A stretch of DNA of 56,391 nt from a virus. Below the pieces are notes generated by a model. It was not told where the DNA came from. It worked only from the letters and a program-made list of their open reading frames with translations, and made no database searches. The stretch is from positions 1 through 56,391 of IMG/VR virus record IMGVR_UViG_3300023274_000003; one strand, 5' to 3'. Below, in pieces: positions 13,722-21,577 of this stretch. Position numbers and translations under genes: made by a program. The stretch's first letter is position 1. Each line of letters opens with the position of its first letter.

Positions 13722-14135
13722 TTAAATTATTATAAATTCATCTCTTGGTAGAAATATTGCTTTTGCTTTGCCTTTTGCGACCTGTATTTTTATTCTATAT
13801 TTAAAACCATTATAGCCACCAGCTTCACAGCATTGTAGCACCTTGTATGGGGTATTTAATTCAATTGTCGTGGTTTTCCCTCCAAGTTTGGTTACAGCTA
13901 TAATACTTCCCCTAACTGGAAGCCAGCCAACACGTTTCTTTTTAATGGGCTCTTTTTTTAGTGTCTCTAAGTATAAATCAAAAAGCTCTTCTACTGTTTT
14001 TAAATTATCATCAAAACAATCGCTTGGGCTAAATCCTATTGATTGGGTTAATTCTCCTGTGTAATAGTGGAAATGAGTATCTCCATTGTCTAAATTTTTA
14101 AGCCATTTGGCAAATCCTATTGCAAGTTCTTTCAT
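13722..14135 (-). CDS. Hypothetical protein, 137 aa
   Basis: The product has 137 residues, with an N-terminal helix containing FAKWLKNLDNG and a basic middle segment (KKKRVGWLPVRGSIIAVTK) that may form a small beta domain. Its ATG overlaps the stop of the upstream zinc-motif gene as ATGA. Function is unknown. Confidence 0.6.
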   Translation of the reverse strand: MKELAIGFAKWLKNLDNGDTHFHYYTGELTQSIGFSPSDCFDDNLKTVEELFDLYLETLKKEPIKKKRVGWLPVRGSIIAVTKLGGKTTTIELNTPYKVLQCCEAGGYNGFKYRIKIQVAKGKAKAIFLPRDEFIII

Positions 14136-14296
14136 ATCTTTATCTGTTTAATTTTTCCACATTTCTTACAAATCAAAGTGTGTTTACATTCGTAAGGCAA
14201 TCCATCATCTACGTCAAACTTTCTACTTGTGTGATATGTGAGCCAGTCGTGACTACACCCTAATTTCCCTAATACTTTCTTTATTAAATCTTTCAT
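14132..14296 (-). CDS. Small zinc-ribbon-like protein, 54 aa
   Basis: The gene encodes 54 residues with GCSHDW, ECKHTLICKKCGK and a basic end. The spaced Cys and His residues look like a zinc ribbon. It overlaps the downstream gene as ATGA. Its 5' leader resembles the leader of the methyltransferase gene at 14320-14856. Partner and function are unknown. Confidence 0.6.
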   Translation of the reverse strand: MKDLIKKVLGKLGCSHDWLTYHTSRKFDVDDGLPYECKHTLICKKCGKIKQIKI

Positions 14297-14319
14297 AAGT
14301 ATATCTCTATATGATTATA

Positions 14320-14856
14320 TTATAACTTGTCTTTTATTTTGCCTAAAATATTTATTCTATCTTGTGAAACTTCTTTAAGACCTTGTCTTGTCTCAAATAT
14401 TACAATCATTGAATCGTGCATTCCTGAGTTCTTAACGCTTTCCATGCCTTCAGGCACTTTCCATCCGTTTTGATTATAATTAACCGCTTGTCCTTTGGTA
14501 TTTATCCCTACAAATGGAATACGACCCTCAACGAACCTGATTAATTTTGCATTTATCTGAATATGCTGTTGAAATATATTTGTGCTAGTCGATACTGGTA
14601 AAAGCATAACACAAAGTTTGCCTTTTTTGCTTTCTTCAATAGCCTTCATAATAAACGCTTCTTTTAGCTTTCGAGAGTAAGGCGGATTAATAAAGTTTCT
14701 TTCTTTCCATTCAATTTTCAAGCCGTCTTGGTGTGTCTCTGGATTGTATTCATAAGGGCATGGGTCGAAATTAAAGTCAAACTCCTTGTTTAATTCGTAA
14801 TAGAATCTTGCTGGAGTAGCCCAGTTGTCACTATGTGGTAAGTTTCTGTCTTTCAT
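14320..14856 (-). CDS. Phage Dam-type N6-adenine methyltransferase
   Basis: The 178-residue protein contains DNWATPARFYYELNKEF near the N-terminus, FDPCPYEYN, and the catalytic motif INPPYS (NPPY at 57-60). This matches the short phage DNA N-6-adenine-methyltransferase family (PF05869-like). Length is close to the family norm. The phage thus carries two unrelated adenine methyltransferases. Confidence 0.9.
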   Translation of the reverse strand: MKDRNLPHSDNWATPARFYYELNKEFDFNFDPCPYEYNPETHQDGLKIEWKERNFINPPYSRKLKEAFIMKAIEESKKGKLCVMLLPVSTSTNIFQQHIQINAKLIRFVEGRIPFVGINTKGQAVNYNQNGWKVPEGMESVKNSGMHDSMIVIFETRQGLKEVSQDRINILGKIKDKL

Positions 14857-14891
14857 AAGTATATCCCAATTTGATTATTATACATTTCTAA

Positions 14892-15206
14892 TTAAAAACT
14901 TGCACCCTTTTGTTTTAAATATCTAAACATATCAATCAAACCATACGCTAAAACTTTTTCCGAGTTAGAATAAATTTGGTCAAATCCTTGTTGTTCCATG
15001 AATTTAGAAAATTCCTCTTGCTCAGAACTAGATAGGCAGTCTTTAGTAGCCTGATTAAGTCTATTTTCGTCCACCACGATAGGATAAATTTCTTTTAGGG
15101 TTGCAGCCATGTATCCATTTATAGTTTTTGATATATTTTTATTGGACACTTTGAAGGACTCTAATGCATCCTTATCAACTGATAATGTAATTTTTACTTT
15201 TGACAT
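14892..15206 (-). CDS. Ribbon-helix-helix-like protein, 104 aa
   Basis: From ATG 15206 the product begins MSKVKITLSVDKDALESFKV, the strand-then-helix pattern of a ribbon-helix-helix (CopG/MetJ-like) domain, followed by a helical C-terminal region. It may be a DNA-binding regulator or an antitoxin, but no toxin gene is adjacent. It is divergent from tnpB, with 80 bp between the starts. A longer start at 15263 would overlap the tnpB promoter region and is not favoured. Confidence 0.6.
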   Translation of the reverse strand: MSKVKITLSVDKDALESFKVSNKNISKTINGYMAATLKEIYPIVVDENRLNQATKDCLSSSEQEEFSKFMEQQGFDQIYSNSEKVLAYGLIDMFRYLKQKGASF

Positions 15207-15274
15207 ATTGGTATATATTTTAAAATTATATGCAATAATATAAATAAAGTATTTAACAAACAAATTATTTTATG

Positions 15275-15282
15275 TATATTTG
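15275..15282 (+). promoter_or_regulatory. -7 promoter box of tnpB
   Basis: TATATTTG lies 4 bases before the tnpB ATG at 15287, with no well-spaced TTG upstream. Transcription would start at or next to the ATG and give a nearly leaderless mRNA. Confidence 0.5.
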
Positions 15283-15286
15283 TGTA

Positions 15287-16384
15287 ATGAAAGTTTTTAA
15301 AACATATAAGTACAAGCTAGGTCTTTCCAAAGTACAATCTAATCAGGTTGATAAGTGGATTGGTGCATGTAGGTATGTTTATAATTTGGCTTTAGAATGC
15401 AAAATTGAAGCATGGAAGAAAAGGGTTTCGGTGTCTAAATTTGACTTAATAAATCAATTGCCATCGTTAAAAGATGTGGACTGGATAAAATCCGTTCCAT
15501 CACAAAGCCTTCAAGATGTAGTTGAGCGTTTAGATAAAGCCTATCAAAGCTTTTTCAAGGGTGGAGGATTCCCTAAATGGGCAAAAAGGGGAGAGTATAG
15601 TTCAATATTATTTAAGACTGTCTATGTGAAAGATAGTGAATTTGTCCTTCCAAAACTCGGGAAGGTCAAGGTCTATAAAGATAGAATGCCCAAAGGCAAG
15701 TTAAGTGTGGCAAAGATAACAAAAGAAGCTAACGGCTATTTTTTATCAGTAACTTTCGAGTCTGAATCAGAAAACCTCTATCCTACCGACGAGAACCAAG
15801 TAGTAGGCTTAGATATGGGTATAACATATTTTTTGACTGATTCAAATGGTGTTTTTGTTGACAATCCACGTCATACAAAAAAGTATGAAAGGAAGTTAAG
15901 AGTAAAAAACAGGGCATTAGCACGGAAGAAAAAGGGTAGCAATGGTTTTAAGGAAGCTAAGAAACAAGTTGCTAAACTTCATTCTAAAATTGCCAATGTT
16001 CGCAAAGATTTTCTACATAAACTTAGTTTCCAATATGTCAAAGAAAATTCATTAATCGTGTCTGAGGATTTGAAAGTTAAGAGCATGATTAAGTTTGGTA
16101 ATCTTTCAAAGCACATTTCGGACACAGGTTGGTCAATGTTTTTTGATATGCTAGCATACAAAAGCAAGTTTTACGAAAAGACCTATGTAAGAATTGACCC
16201 TAAATTTACCTCTCAAAAGTGTAATTCATGCGGTCATACCTGCAAAGAAAACCGGATAACTCAATCAAAGTTTCTTTGTGTAAAATGTGGGCATAATGAA
16301 AATGCAGACTTTAACGCTGCTCAAAATATTTTAGGCAAGGGCATTGTCTTAGTTCGTCAACGTGAAACATTAGTTTGTGCGTAG
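15287..16384 (+). CDS. tnpB: TnpB, RNA-guided transposon-associated endonuclease (solo)
   Basis: The 365-residue protein (from ATG 15287) has a full TnpB layout: N-terminal OrfB helix-turn-helix domain, RuvC-I GLDMGI (Asp176), RuvC-II SEDLKVK (Glu260), a CxxC...CxxC zinc finger (Cys312, 315, 331, 334) and RuvC-III NADFNAA (Asp341). All catalytic and zinc residues are present, so it looks active. No tnpA transposase is near it. TnpB is guided by an omega-RNA from the element's right end and cuts targets next to a TAM. It has inserted between a ribbon-helix-helix gene and a truncated ORF. Confidence 0.93.
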   Translation: MKVFKTYKYKLGLSKVQSNQVDKWIGACRYVYNLALECKIEAWKKRVSVSKFDLINQLPSLKDVDWIKSVPSQSLQDVVERLDKAYQSFFKGGGFPKWAKRGEYSSILFKTVYVKDSEFVLPKLGKVKVYKDRMPKGKLSVAKITKEANGYFLSVTFESESENLYPTDENQVVGLDMGITYFLTDSNGVFVDNPRHTKKYERKLRVKNRALARKKKGSNGFKEAKKQVAKLHSKIANVRKDFLHKLSFQYVKENSLIVSEDLKVKSMIKFGNLSKHISDTGWSMFFDMLAYKSKFYEKTYVRIDPKFTSQKCNSCGHTCKENRITQSKFLCVKCGHNENADFNAAQNILGKGIVLVRQRETLVCA

Positions 16385-16410
16385 AACTTAGAATTACAAT
16401 TGTAATATGT
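16300..16410 (+). ncRNA. Presumed omega-RNA region at the tnpB 3' end
   Basis: By analogy with known TnpB loci, the guide scaffold should span the end of the coding region and a short stretch after the stop (16384). A perfect 14-bp palindrome, ATTACAATTGTAAT (16393-16406), lies just beyond the stop and may mark the element end. Exact limits and the guide cannot be set from this sequence alone. Confidence 0.3.
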
Positions 16411-16435
16411 CAGACATTTCTCTTAGCTCTTTCAA
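16394..16435 (-). pseudogene. Truncated ORF start next to tnpB
   Basis: From TTG 16435 this reads MKELREMSDILQL then stop. The 29 bases upstream (16436-16464) closely match the leaders of the genes at 14132 and 14320, including ATATxCCAATTTGATT. A conserved leader in front of 13 codons that stop near the tnpB edge suggests the 5' end of a gene cut off by the tnpB insertion. Confidence 0.4.
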
Positions 16436-16513
16436 AGATATATGCCAATTTGATTGTTGTAATGTTCTCTTAACTCTAATCTTTCTAAGGTAGAGTATTC
16501 TAAATTCTGTCTT

Positions 16514-17083
16514 TTAAGTTCTTTTACTATTTTTTCTTTCCCTATATGTTAGATTGTTACATTTTCTAGTTTTCAGTCTATACTCCTCTCTTATTAATAT
16601 CAATTCTTCTTTTGTTCTTCTAGTCGCTTCGAATCTTTCACAAACCTCGTCCCTTATCTTTATAGCCTCTTCAAGTGTATCATATTTTCCAAAGTACGTT
16701 TTTATACCCATTATTCGGATTCTCACTTGAAACCTATTGTTTATATTGCTTATACCAGGAGTTAAATAGCCTTTAAATATCTTTTCGTGATTAGCGTTTT
16801 CTCTGCTTGTTACAAACTCTAAATTAGATAAATAGTTGTTTGTTTTATTCAGGTCTTTATGATTAACATATGTTTTAGTCTTTTCTAAAAAAGCATTTGC
16901 CACGAGAACATGAATCCTAAATGATTTGCATCTAAGATTTACTGATAAATATCCGGTATGTTTACATAAAAAAGGTTTTAATATCAAGTTTCTTTTTATA
17001 GACTTTACGCTGCCTAATGAACTAACCAAATAAAACCCTTCGTATCCATTTACACTTTTCCAAATTTCTTCTTGATTTTTCAT
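16514..17083 (-). CDS. HNH homing-type endonuclease with NUMOD4 and AP2-like domains
   Basis: From ATG 17083 the 189-residue protein begins MKNQEEIWKSVNGYEGFYLV, a NUMOD4 motif. It continues with an HNH core (VNHKDLNKTNNYLSNLEFVT) and an AP2-like DNA-binding segment (FQVRIRIMGIKTYFGKYDTL). This is the classical architecture of free-standing phage homing endonucleases. The longer in-frame start at 17131 lies inside the kissing-loop RNA and is rejected. The gene directly follows that RNA (copy 3). Confidence 0.9.
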   Translation of the reverse strand: MKNQEEIWKSVNGYEGFYLVSSLGSVKSIKRNLILKPFLCKHTGYLSVNLRCKSFRIHVLVANAFLEKTKTYVNHKDLNKTNNYLSNLEFVTSRENANHEKIFKGYLTPGISNINNRFQVRIRIMGIKTYFGKYDTLEEAIKIRDEVCERFEATRRTKEELILIREEYRLKTRKCNNLTYRERKNSKRT

Positions 17084-17084
17084 A

Positions 17085-17177
17085 AATAAAAAAAAGATTT
17101 GGCTTTCGAGGTCGTGGTCTCTACTTGCCAAATCTTTAAGATTAATATCTTTTTACTTGCAATCCACGACAATTGCG
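17085..17177 (-). ncRNA. Kissing-loop RNA, copy 3
   Basis: On the minus strand hairpin 1 (17159-17176, GCAAT/ATTGC) has the 8-nt loop TGTCGTGG. Hairpin 2 (17093-17137) has a perfect 11-bp stem AAAGATTTGGC/GCCAAATCTTT, an upper stem GAG/CTC and the loop ACCACGAC. GTCGTGG pairs perfectly with CCACGAC (7 bp). TTTTTTTT follows. The promoter at 17181-17210 places the start at hairpin 1. The HNH gene ATG is at 17083. Confidence 0.8.
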
Positions 17178-17180
17178 ATA

Positions 17181-17210
17181 CTAAATTAAGAGAATAATTG
17201 ATAAAATCAA
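17181..17210 (-). promoter_or_regulatory. Promoter of kissing-loop RNA copy 3
   Basis: On the minus strand TTG (17210-17208), a 19-bp spacer and TAATTTAG (17188-17181) match with one base off the TAnnTTTG consensus. The predicted start is near 17176, the first base of hairpin 1. Confidence 0.6.
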
Positions 17211-17503
17211 AGTAATTGTTTAATTAATTCTAGGGTTTTTACAGAATGAAGCGTACTAGGTGTAACCCTTAAAAGCCTCCATCCCAATACTACCGCTTGA
17301 TTGTACTTTTCCATATCTCCCATAAATCCTTTTCCCCTAGTATGCCTGCCTTGTGTAAATACTCCGCCCTCTACCTCAATAGCTATCTTTTGCGAAATTA
17401 TCGCATAATCAAAACGCCATTTTCTTTTAGGGTGAAACGGATGTTCTTTAGTTACTTCAATACCATATAAAGACTTTATGAGCATTGTAAACTGGTCGTT
17501 CAT
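17207..17503 (-). CDS. PD-(D/E)XK nuclease (DUF559/Vsr-like)
   Basis: The 98-residue protein has the nuclease core RKWRFDYAI, then KIAIEVEGGVF (the D...ExE motif), then FMGDMEKYNQAVVLGWRLLRVTP, a fold shared with Vsr and DUF559 enzymes. It overlaps recT by 4 nt, so it is likely the nuclease partner in phage recombination. A Holliday-junction or single-strand specificity cannot be told apart from sequence. Confidence 0.8.
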   Translation of the reverse strand: MNDQFTMLIKSLYGIEVTKEHPFHPKRKWRFDYAIISQKIAIEVEGGVFTQGRHTRGKGFMGDMEKYNQAVVLGWRLLRVTPSTLHSVKTLELIKQLL

Positions 17504-18432
17504 TGTCTTTCAAACTGTTCCATTTGCTGGATATTAGTTAATTTATTTTGTATGTCTGTTTGACTGTACAGGTTTCCCGAACTTAGAGGGTCTAATTGTC
17601 TATCTTTTAAGAATTTAATTGTTTGTTGTGCATGGTTTCCACTCATACTTGGCAATTCTCTAAAAATAGCCTGTGATTGTTCGGGTGTTACATTGGCCGT
17701 CATTAAAAGGCTTTCTATTAATCCTTCTTGACTTGGAGTAATGGCATAATCTTGTTCGTCTAGCTCAATTGCATTAGCTAAGTTATCTAAATTCTTAGAT
17801 TTAGGCAAATACTTAATTGCCCTACGGATAACGGTTTTACGGCACATTTCTACAAAATCAGACTCCCAGATACAAGAGGATATTTTACCCGATTTAAAAG
17901 CCTTATAAGATTCACTACGACCTCTAATGTCTTCTATTTCTGCAATACTCATAGCTTCGAACTGATAAGAACCGTCAGCCAGTTTTGCTTGGGCATACAC
18001 ACCAATTATATTTTCGTTTTTCTTATCCTTTGCGAACGGGTTCATCTTGTGATCTATGCCGAAGTTTGTTGCCGTGTATTCTTCTCCTAAATAGACCGGA
18101 TAACATGAAACCGATGTAACACTACCAGTGTCGGTTAAAAGTTTGATTAAGCCTTGATATGAAGGCTCTAAACACGCTTCATTTACTTTCTTTTGATTGT
18201 TCCATCGGGGAACTAGATAAGCCAGCTTTAATACAGGATTTAAAGAAAGCCCGACATTGGCAATGTTCATTACGGCCGCAAGTATTGAATTAAGTTCACA
18301 CTCTTGTAGTTGTTTGCTTTTTGCTACTAACTGCCGCGCAAAAGATATTTCTTTGTCGTAAAATTCTCTACTGGTTAAACGTATAAAGTTACGTTCTTTG
18401 TCGCCTTCAAGGGCTATTTTGCTAATTTCCAT
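17500..18432 (-). CDS. recT: RecT-family single-strand annealing protein
   Basis: The 310-residue protein has the RecT signatures SILAAVMNIANVGLSLNP, LAYLVPR, EPSYQGLIKLL and a basic RRAIKYLPKS segment. RecT anneals complementary single strands during phage recombination and repair. It is coupled to the PD-(D/E)XK nuclease gene, the usual nuclease-plus-annealase pair. Confidence 0.95.
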   Translation of the reverse strand: MEISKIALEGDKERNFIRLTSREFYDKEISFARQLVAKSKQLQECELNSILAAVMNIANVGLSLNPVLKLAYLVPRWNNQKKVNEACLEPSYQGLIKLLTDTGSVTSVSCYPVYLGEEYTATNFGIDHKMNPFAKDKKNENIIGVYAQAKLADGSYQFEAMSIAEIEDIRGRSESYKAFKSGKISSCIWESDFVEMCRKTVIRRAIKYLPKSKNLDNLANAIELDEQDYAITPSQEGLIESLLMTANVTPEQSQAIFRELPSMSGNHAQQTIKFLKDRQLDPLSSGNLYSQTDIQNKLTNIQQMEQFERQ

Positions 18433-18490
18433 TGTTTTTATTATTTAAGGGCTGTTAAAATTGAGACAAGTACTCTCGAATGCAGGTTCG

Positions 18491-18940
18491 TTAAATGAGT
18501 TCTTTTTTAGTTACTAGCTTATAAAGCATCTTAAGTTCTTCTACTGTATGTATAACTATATCAGCCTTTGGGCAAATCCAGCCATTAGGTAATATATTTA
18601 ACCAGGGTTTAAAAATATATTTTATTGAAAACGTTTTATTACAATAGGTTCTATAAAAAGGCGTTTCTCCTGTTTTCTCGAACCCATAATCTACAATATT
18701 GTCTTCTGTTAGTATTTGTTTCTCTTTTGTCATTTCTATGAATTGCTCTAAAGTGATTATTGAATCAAATATTGTTGGGTCTTGCGAGTGAGTTACTCCA
18801 TCAAAATCGATTCCATAGTGCCACCCTTTCATGCACCCCGTTAAATCAGCCTGTTTGCTATTAAGGAAAGGTATTACTGTATCTTTAAACAATTGACTGC
18901 CATCGTTAAGGACTCCGAATGTTTTTGGTAAGGTGTTCAT
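18491..18940 (-). CDS. Hypothetical protein, 149 aa
   Basis: The product has 149 residues, with an N-terminal VLNDGSQLFKDTVIPFLN segment and an aromatic-rich C-terminal half. The N-terminal pattern is shared with the 39-aa ORF at 8639-8758. No catalytic motif is recognised. Confidence 0.6.
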   Translation of the reverse strand: MNTLPKTFGVLNDGSQLFKDTVIPFLNSKQADLTGCMKGWHYGIDFDGVTHSQDPTIFDSIITLEQFIEMTKEKQILTEDNIVDYGFEKTGETPFYRTYCNKTFSIKYIFKPWLNILPNGWICPKADIVIHTVEELKMLYKLVTKKELI

Positions 18941-18944
18941 AGTT

Positions 18945-19352
18945 TTATTTGTCGTTCATTGAGTGTAAAGAAGGATATCCAGAAAATGTTCCATTGGCAT
19001 AACTACATCCTAAGCAAGTGCCTACGCCTTTTTTTACTGGAGTAGAACAATCCAAACATCCACCGTGAAAGATTTTCTTTTCTTTGGATTCGGGATAAGT
19101 TTCTATAAAAATAAGATCTTCCTGTCTTTCTGTTTCACGGTTCAAATTTCTTAGTGAATCGTCTGAGGTTTTTCTAATAGACGATAGTTTTGATAGTATT
19201 TTTAAATATTCTGCCCTTATCCTATTAGATTCTATACTTAATTTCTCGTATTCTTTTAAAAGCCTAAGATGTTCTTTTTGCTGTTGTTCCATTGCTTTGT
19301 TTACGGACTTAGAAACAAGTTCGTTTATAATTCTTAATAGGTATTCTTTCAT
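18945..19352 (-). CDS. Coiled-coil protein with C-terminal zinc ribbon, 135 aa
   Basis: Residues 1-90 form a long charged helical region with heptad spacing. The C-terminal 40 residues contain CLDCSTPVKKGVGTCLGC, a CxxC...CxxC zinc-binding motif. No nuclease or polymerase motif is visible. A structural or regulatory role is plausible. Confidence 0.6.
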   Translation of the reverse strand: MKEYLLRIINELVSKSVNKAMEQQQKEHLRLLKEYEKLSIESNRIRAEYLKILSKLSSIRKTSDDSLRNLNRETERQEDLIFIETYPESKEKKIFHGGCLDCSTPVKKGVGTCLGCSYANGTFSGYPSLHSMNDK

Positions 19353-19397
19353 TTATTTTCAATATTAATGGTTATTACACTAAACTCTGATTCTTCA

Positions 19398-19832
19398 TTA
19401 CTCTTTTTGAATGAGTGCTTCTATTTCTGAAAGATAGGGAATAGGGGGATTGTAGGGTTTGCAATATTTCCATCCATACAAATTACTGCCACTGGGATTA
19501 TGATGACAATAGTACTTTCCATTTAGAAAAACTTCAAATACTTTCTCTTCCCAGTCGTACCCATCTTCAAAATCTCTTACCAAAACTTTTTCCTTTTGTT
19601 TTGGTGTCCATGTAGTAGGGGTTTTAATGGTGAAGTTTGCTTCAATAAAGTCAAAGAAAAATCTATCTTCCTTGCCTGCTAACGTAACTTTGACGCAATT
19701 TCCAAATACTTTTTCTACTTCAAATCTTCGTCCTTTCTCGATAATCATATCTGGTTTTCCTTCGTTGTTTTGGATAGTCCAGTCGGTATTTAGTATCAGT
19801 ATGTCCCCTATTTTGATGTTTTGAGTATTCAT
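19398..19832 (-). CDS. Conserved phage hypothetical, 144 aa
   Basis: The protein begins with IKIGDILILNTDWTI and ends with a segment containing KVLVRDFEDGYDW and GWKYCKPY. This resembles a beta-rich domain found in many phage proteins of unknown function. Confidence 0.6.
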   Translation of the reverse strand: MNTQNIKIGDILILNTDWTIQNNEGKPDMIIEKGRRFEVEKVFGNCVKVTLAGKEDRFFFDFIEANFTIKTPTTWTPKQKEKVLVRDFEDGYDWEEKVFEVFLNGKYYCHHNPSGSNLYGWKYCKPYNPPIPYLSEIEALIQKE

Positions 19833-19836
19833 AATA

Positions 19837-20112
19837 TTAATAGTTAAACAGTTGAGTAATTAAAATATAAAGTAACCCGGTAATTAGTAAGGATTTAACG
19901 GCGAACCTCAATACCTTGTAATATTTTGCTTCCATCTTTTGAAAGAACTTTTGAGTTTTTGACTTGGTTAAGGAGTTTAGAAAATCATCTATACTCGTTT
20001 CTTTATAGTCCCATTTGATGTTTTTATTCAAAGAATCAACGGCTTTCTTTGCTCTGAATAGATTTGTTGTAGTTGGTTTCATATTCTTTATTTGTTGCTC
20101 GTAGTAGTTCAT
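19837..20112 (-). CDS. Tail-anchored small protein, 91 aa
   Basis: The chosen ATG 20112 overlaps the upstream stop as ATGA. The soluble, charged N-terminal 70 residues precede a C-terminal hydrophobic segment (FAVKSLLITGLLYILI) that looks like a membrane anchor. Function is unknown. Confidence 0.55.
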   Translation of the reverse strand: MNYYEQQIKNMKPTTTNLFRAKKAVDSLNKNIKWDYKETSIDDFLNSLTKSKTQKFFQKMEAKYYKVLRFAVKSLLITGLLYILITQLFNY

Positions 20113-20333
20113 TTGATTAAATCTTTTAATTCTTGTTCCCATTGTTCAACTAATCCATACTCTTTCATTGTAATGAAGTCCCAATTTTCATACCTTTCGA
20201 TAGCACCTTTTAGCTTTATTACCCTATCTATCTTCTCTTCTGTAGAAGGAAAATAAGGAATTTCTAAATTCTCAAGCCAGAACCATCTTGGGCAAATGCC
20301 AATAGGCGGTTTAAATACGCTGAAGTAATTCAT
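20109..20333 (-). CDS. Conserved phage hypothetical, 74 aa
   Basis: The protein contains GICPRWFWLENLEI and an ERYENWDF segment before a C-terminal EQWEQELKDLI. This pattern (PRWFW, then RY) is common in small phage proteins of unknown function. It overlaps both neighbours. Confidence 0.6.
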   Translation of the reverse strand: MNYFSVFKPPIGICPRWFWLENLEIPYFPSTEEKIDRVIKLKGAIERYENWDFITMKEYGLVEQWEQELKDLIK

Positions 20334-20530
20334 TTGATAAAGTTATTAAAATCTGTTTCGTTTAATTCTATTATGTTTGTGATTGTACCTGTATCTTCCG
20401 ACAAGAAAGACTTTTCTTCTATTAACTTTTCAGTTAAACTTTTGTTGGGGTACTCATTCTGTACTAAAGTAAGTAGTACGCATTTACCGCCAAGTGTGTT
20501 GTATTTATAAAATACTATAAAATATCTCAT
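20330..20530 (-). CDS. Hypothetical protein, 66 aa
   Basis: The product has 66 residues with a beta-rich N-terminus (MRYFIVFYKYNTLGGKCV). No motif is recognised. It overlaps the stop of the upstream two-TM gene by 4 nt and so is part of a coupled operon. Confidence 0.55.
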   Translation of the reverse strand: MRYFIVFYKYNTLGGKCVLLTLVQNEYPNKSLTEKLIEEKSFLSEDTGTITNIIELNETDFNNFIK

Positions 20531-20742
20531 GATTCTTCTTGATTAATGATTGTCCGATAGTTTCTATACGTCATAATACAATTACCTAGTAAGCAAGGTA
20601 AAAGGATACACCAGGCTAAGAACTTTTCAATAAAAGGGTAGCCTGTAAAGCATACGGCAATGCTCATAAAGAACAGAACAATTGTATAGAATCCAAACCA
20701 AAGATAATTATCTTCAATTACTCTCTGTTGGGGTGTTTTCAT
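20527..20742 (-). CDS. Two-TM membrane protein, 71 aa
   Basis: Two hydrophobic segments (about residues 14-33 and 40-59) flank a short loop, with a basic Arg/Asn-rich tail. It is small and in an early-gene operon, so it may be an exclusion or host-takeover protein, though this is inference. Confidence 0.55.
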   Translation of the reverse strand: MKTPQQRVIEDNYLWFGFYTIVLFFMSIAVCFTGYPFIEKFLAWCILLPCLLGNCIMTYRNYRTIINQEES

Positions 20743-20744
20743 TT

Positions 20745-20948
20745 TCAGTATTCCGGTTTAAATGATAGTTTGATTTCTTCGATGTCTACATTTTCTTCTA
20801 TGTCTTCAATCAATGCTTTAGTGAGTATTTCTCGATCACTAAACTTAAACCCATGTACCTTAATCTCAATATACACTCTATGATAAAACATAAGCGTTTT
20901 TAATGCTTCAAATGTTTCTTCTTTGGGGGTTAGTTCTTTCTTTGTCAT
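20745..20948 (-). CDS. Hypothetical protein, 67 aa
   Basis: The 67-residue protein is soluble and Glu/Ile-rich (IEDIEENVDIEEIKLSF near the C-terminus). No motif is recognised. It is the middle gene of a tightly spaced run. Confidence 0.5.
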   Translation of the reverse strand: MTKKELTPKEETFEALKTLMFYHRVYIEIKVHGFKFSDREILTKALIEDIEENVDIEEIKLSFKPEY

Positions 20949-20970
20949 GTTTTTGGACGTTTGAAGATGG

Positions 20971-21312
20971 TTAAATGTATCGATAATTAGGATTCCATTC
21001 AGAACTATTGGAAACGCTCATTCTTTTTTGGTGAAAATCCTCTTTAAAATCTGTAATAAATGGTGTCAAAGGCAACCCTAAAAGCTTTTGAACAGTTCTG
21101 ATTCTTTTCCTGTTTTCCATTAATGCGTAACAAGTGCTACACGTACTCATGTTTTTGCTTTTGTTTATTTGATAGTAATAGAAAGGTTTCTTGTGTGCCT
21201 CATCCTGAGCGTCGCAATGCCAAAAATCATGGCCTTTTTCAAACAATGCAGTTTGACAACTTTCTAACATTTTCAAACAATCTTTTAAGATTCTCTTAGT
21301 TTTCTTGTCCAT
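20971..21312 (-). CDS. Cys-rich hypothetical protein, 113 aa
   Basis: The 113-residue protein has Cys residues at about positions 12, 19 and 33, then STCSTCYALMENRKRIRTV with a basic helix. It may bind zinc, but spacing does not match a standard ribbon. The function is unknown. Confidence 0.55.
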   Translation of the reverse strand: MDKKTKRILKDCLKMLESCQTALFEKGHDFWHCDAQDEAHKKPFYYYQINKSKNMSTCSTCYALMENRKRIRTVQKLLGLPLTPFITDFKEDFHQKRMSVSNSSEWNPNYRYI

Positions 21313-21346
21313 GATTTACATTTTATCGTCTGACGACGGGGGTTAG

Positions 21347-21577
21347 TTATTCTGAGACAATATTTATATTTTCAATAACATCATCAAGGTTGCCAATCAT
21401 TTCGTCTAATGAAGAAACGTTTTCTTCCATCTTTTGACCTCTTTCGCTAGATTGTAGGTTTTCTGATAGATTATAGAAAGATTCTTCTTCTTCATCTTTT
21501 ACTGACTCTATTATCTGTTTAGCATCTTCTATTAGAGAGATAGCTTTTTCTAATTCTTTTCTTCTTGATTTGTTCAT
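21347..21577 (-). CDS. Acidic coiled-coil protein, 76 aa
   Basis: The product has 76 residues, very Glu/Asp/Ser-rich, with SRRKELEKAISLIEDAKQII at the start, likely one long helix. Acidic small proteins in phage early regions may mimic DNA or bind host factors, but no such match is made here. Confidence 0.55.
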   Translation of the reverse strand: MNKSRRKELEKAISLIEDAKQIIESVKDEEEESFYNLSENLQSSERGQKMEENVSSLDEMIGNLDDVIENINIVSE

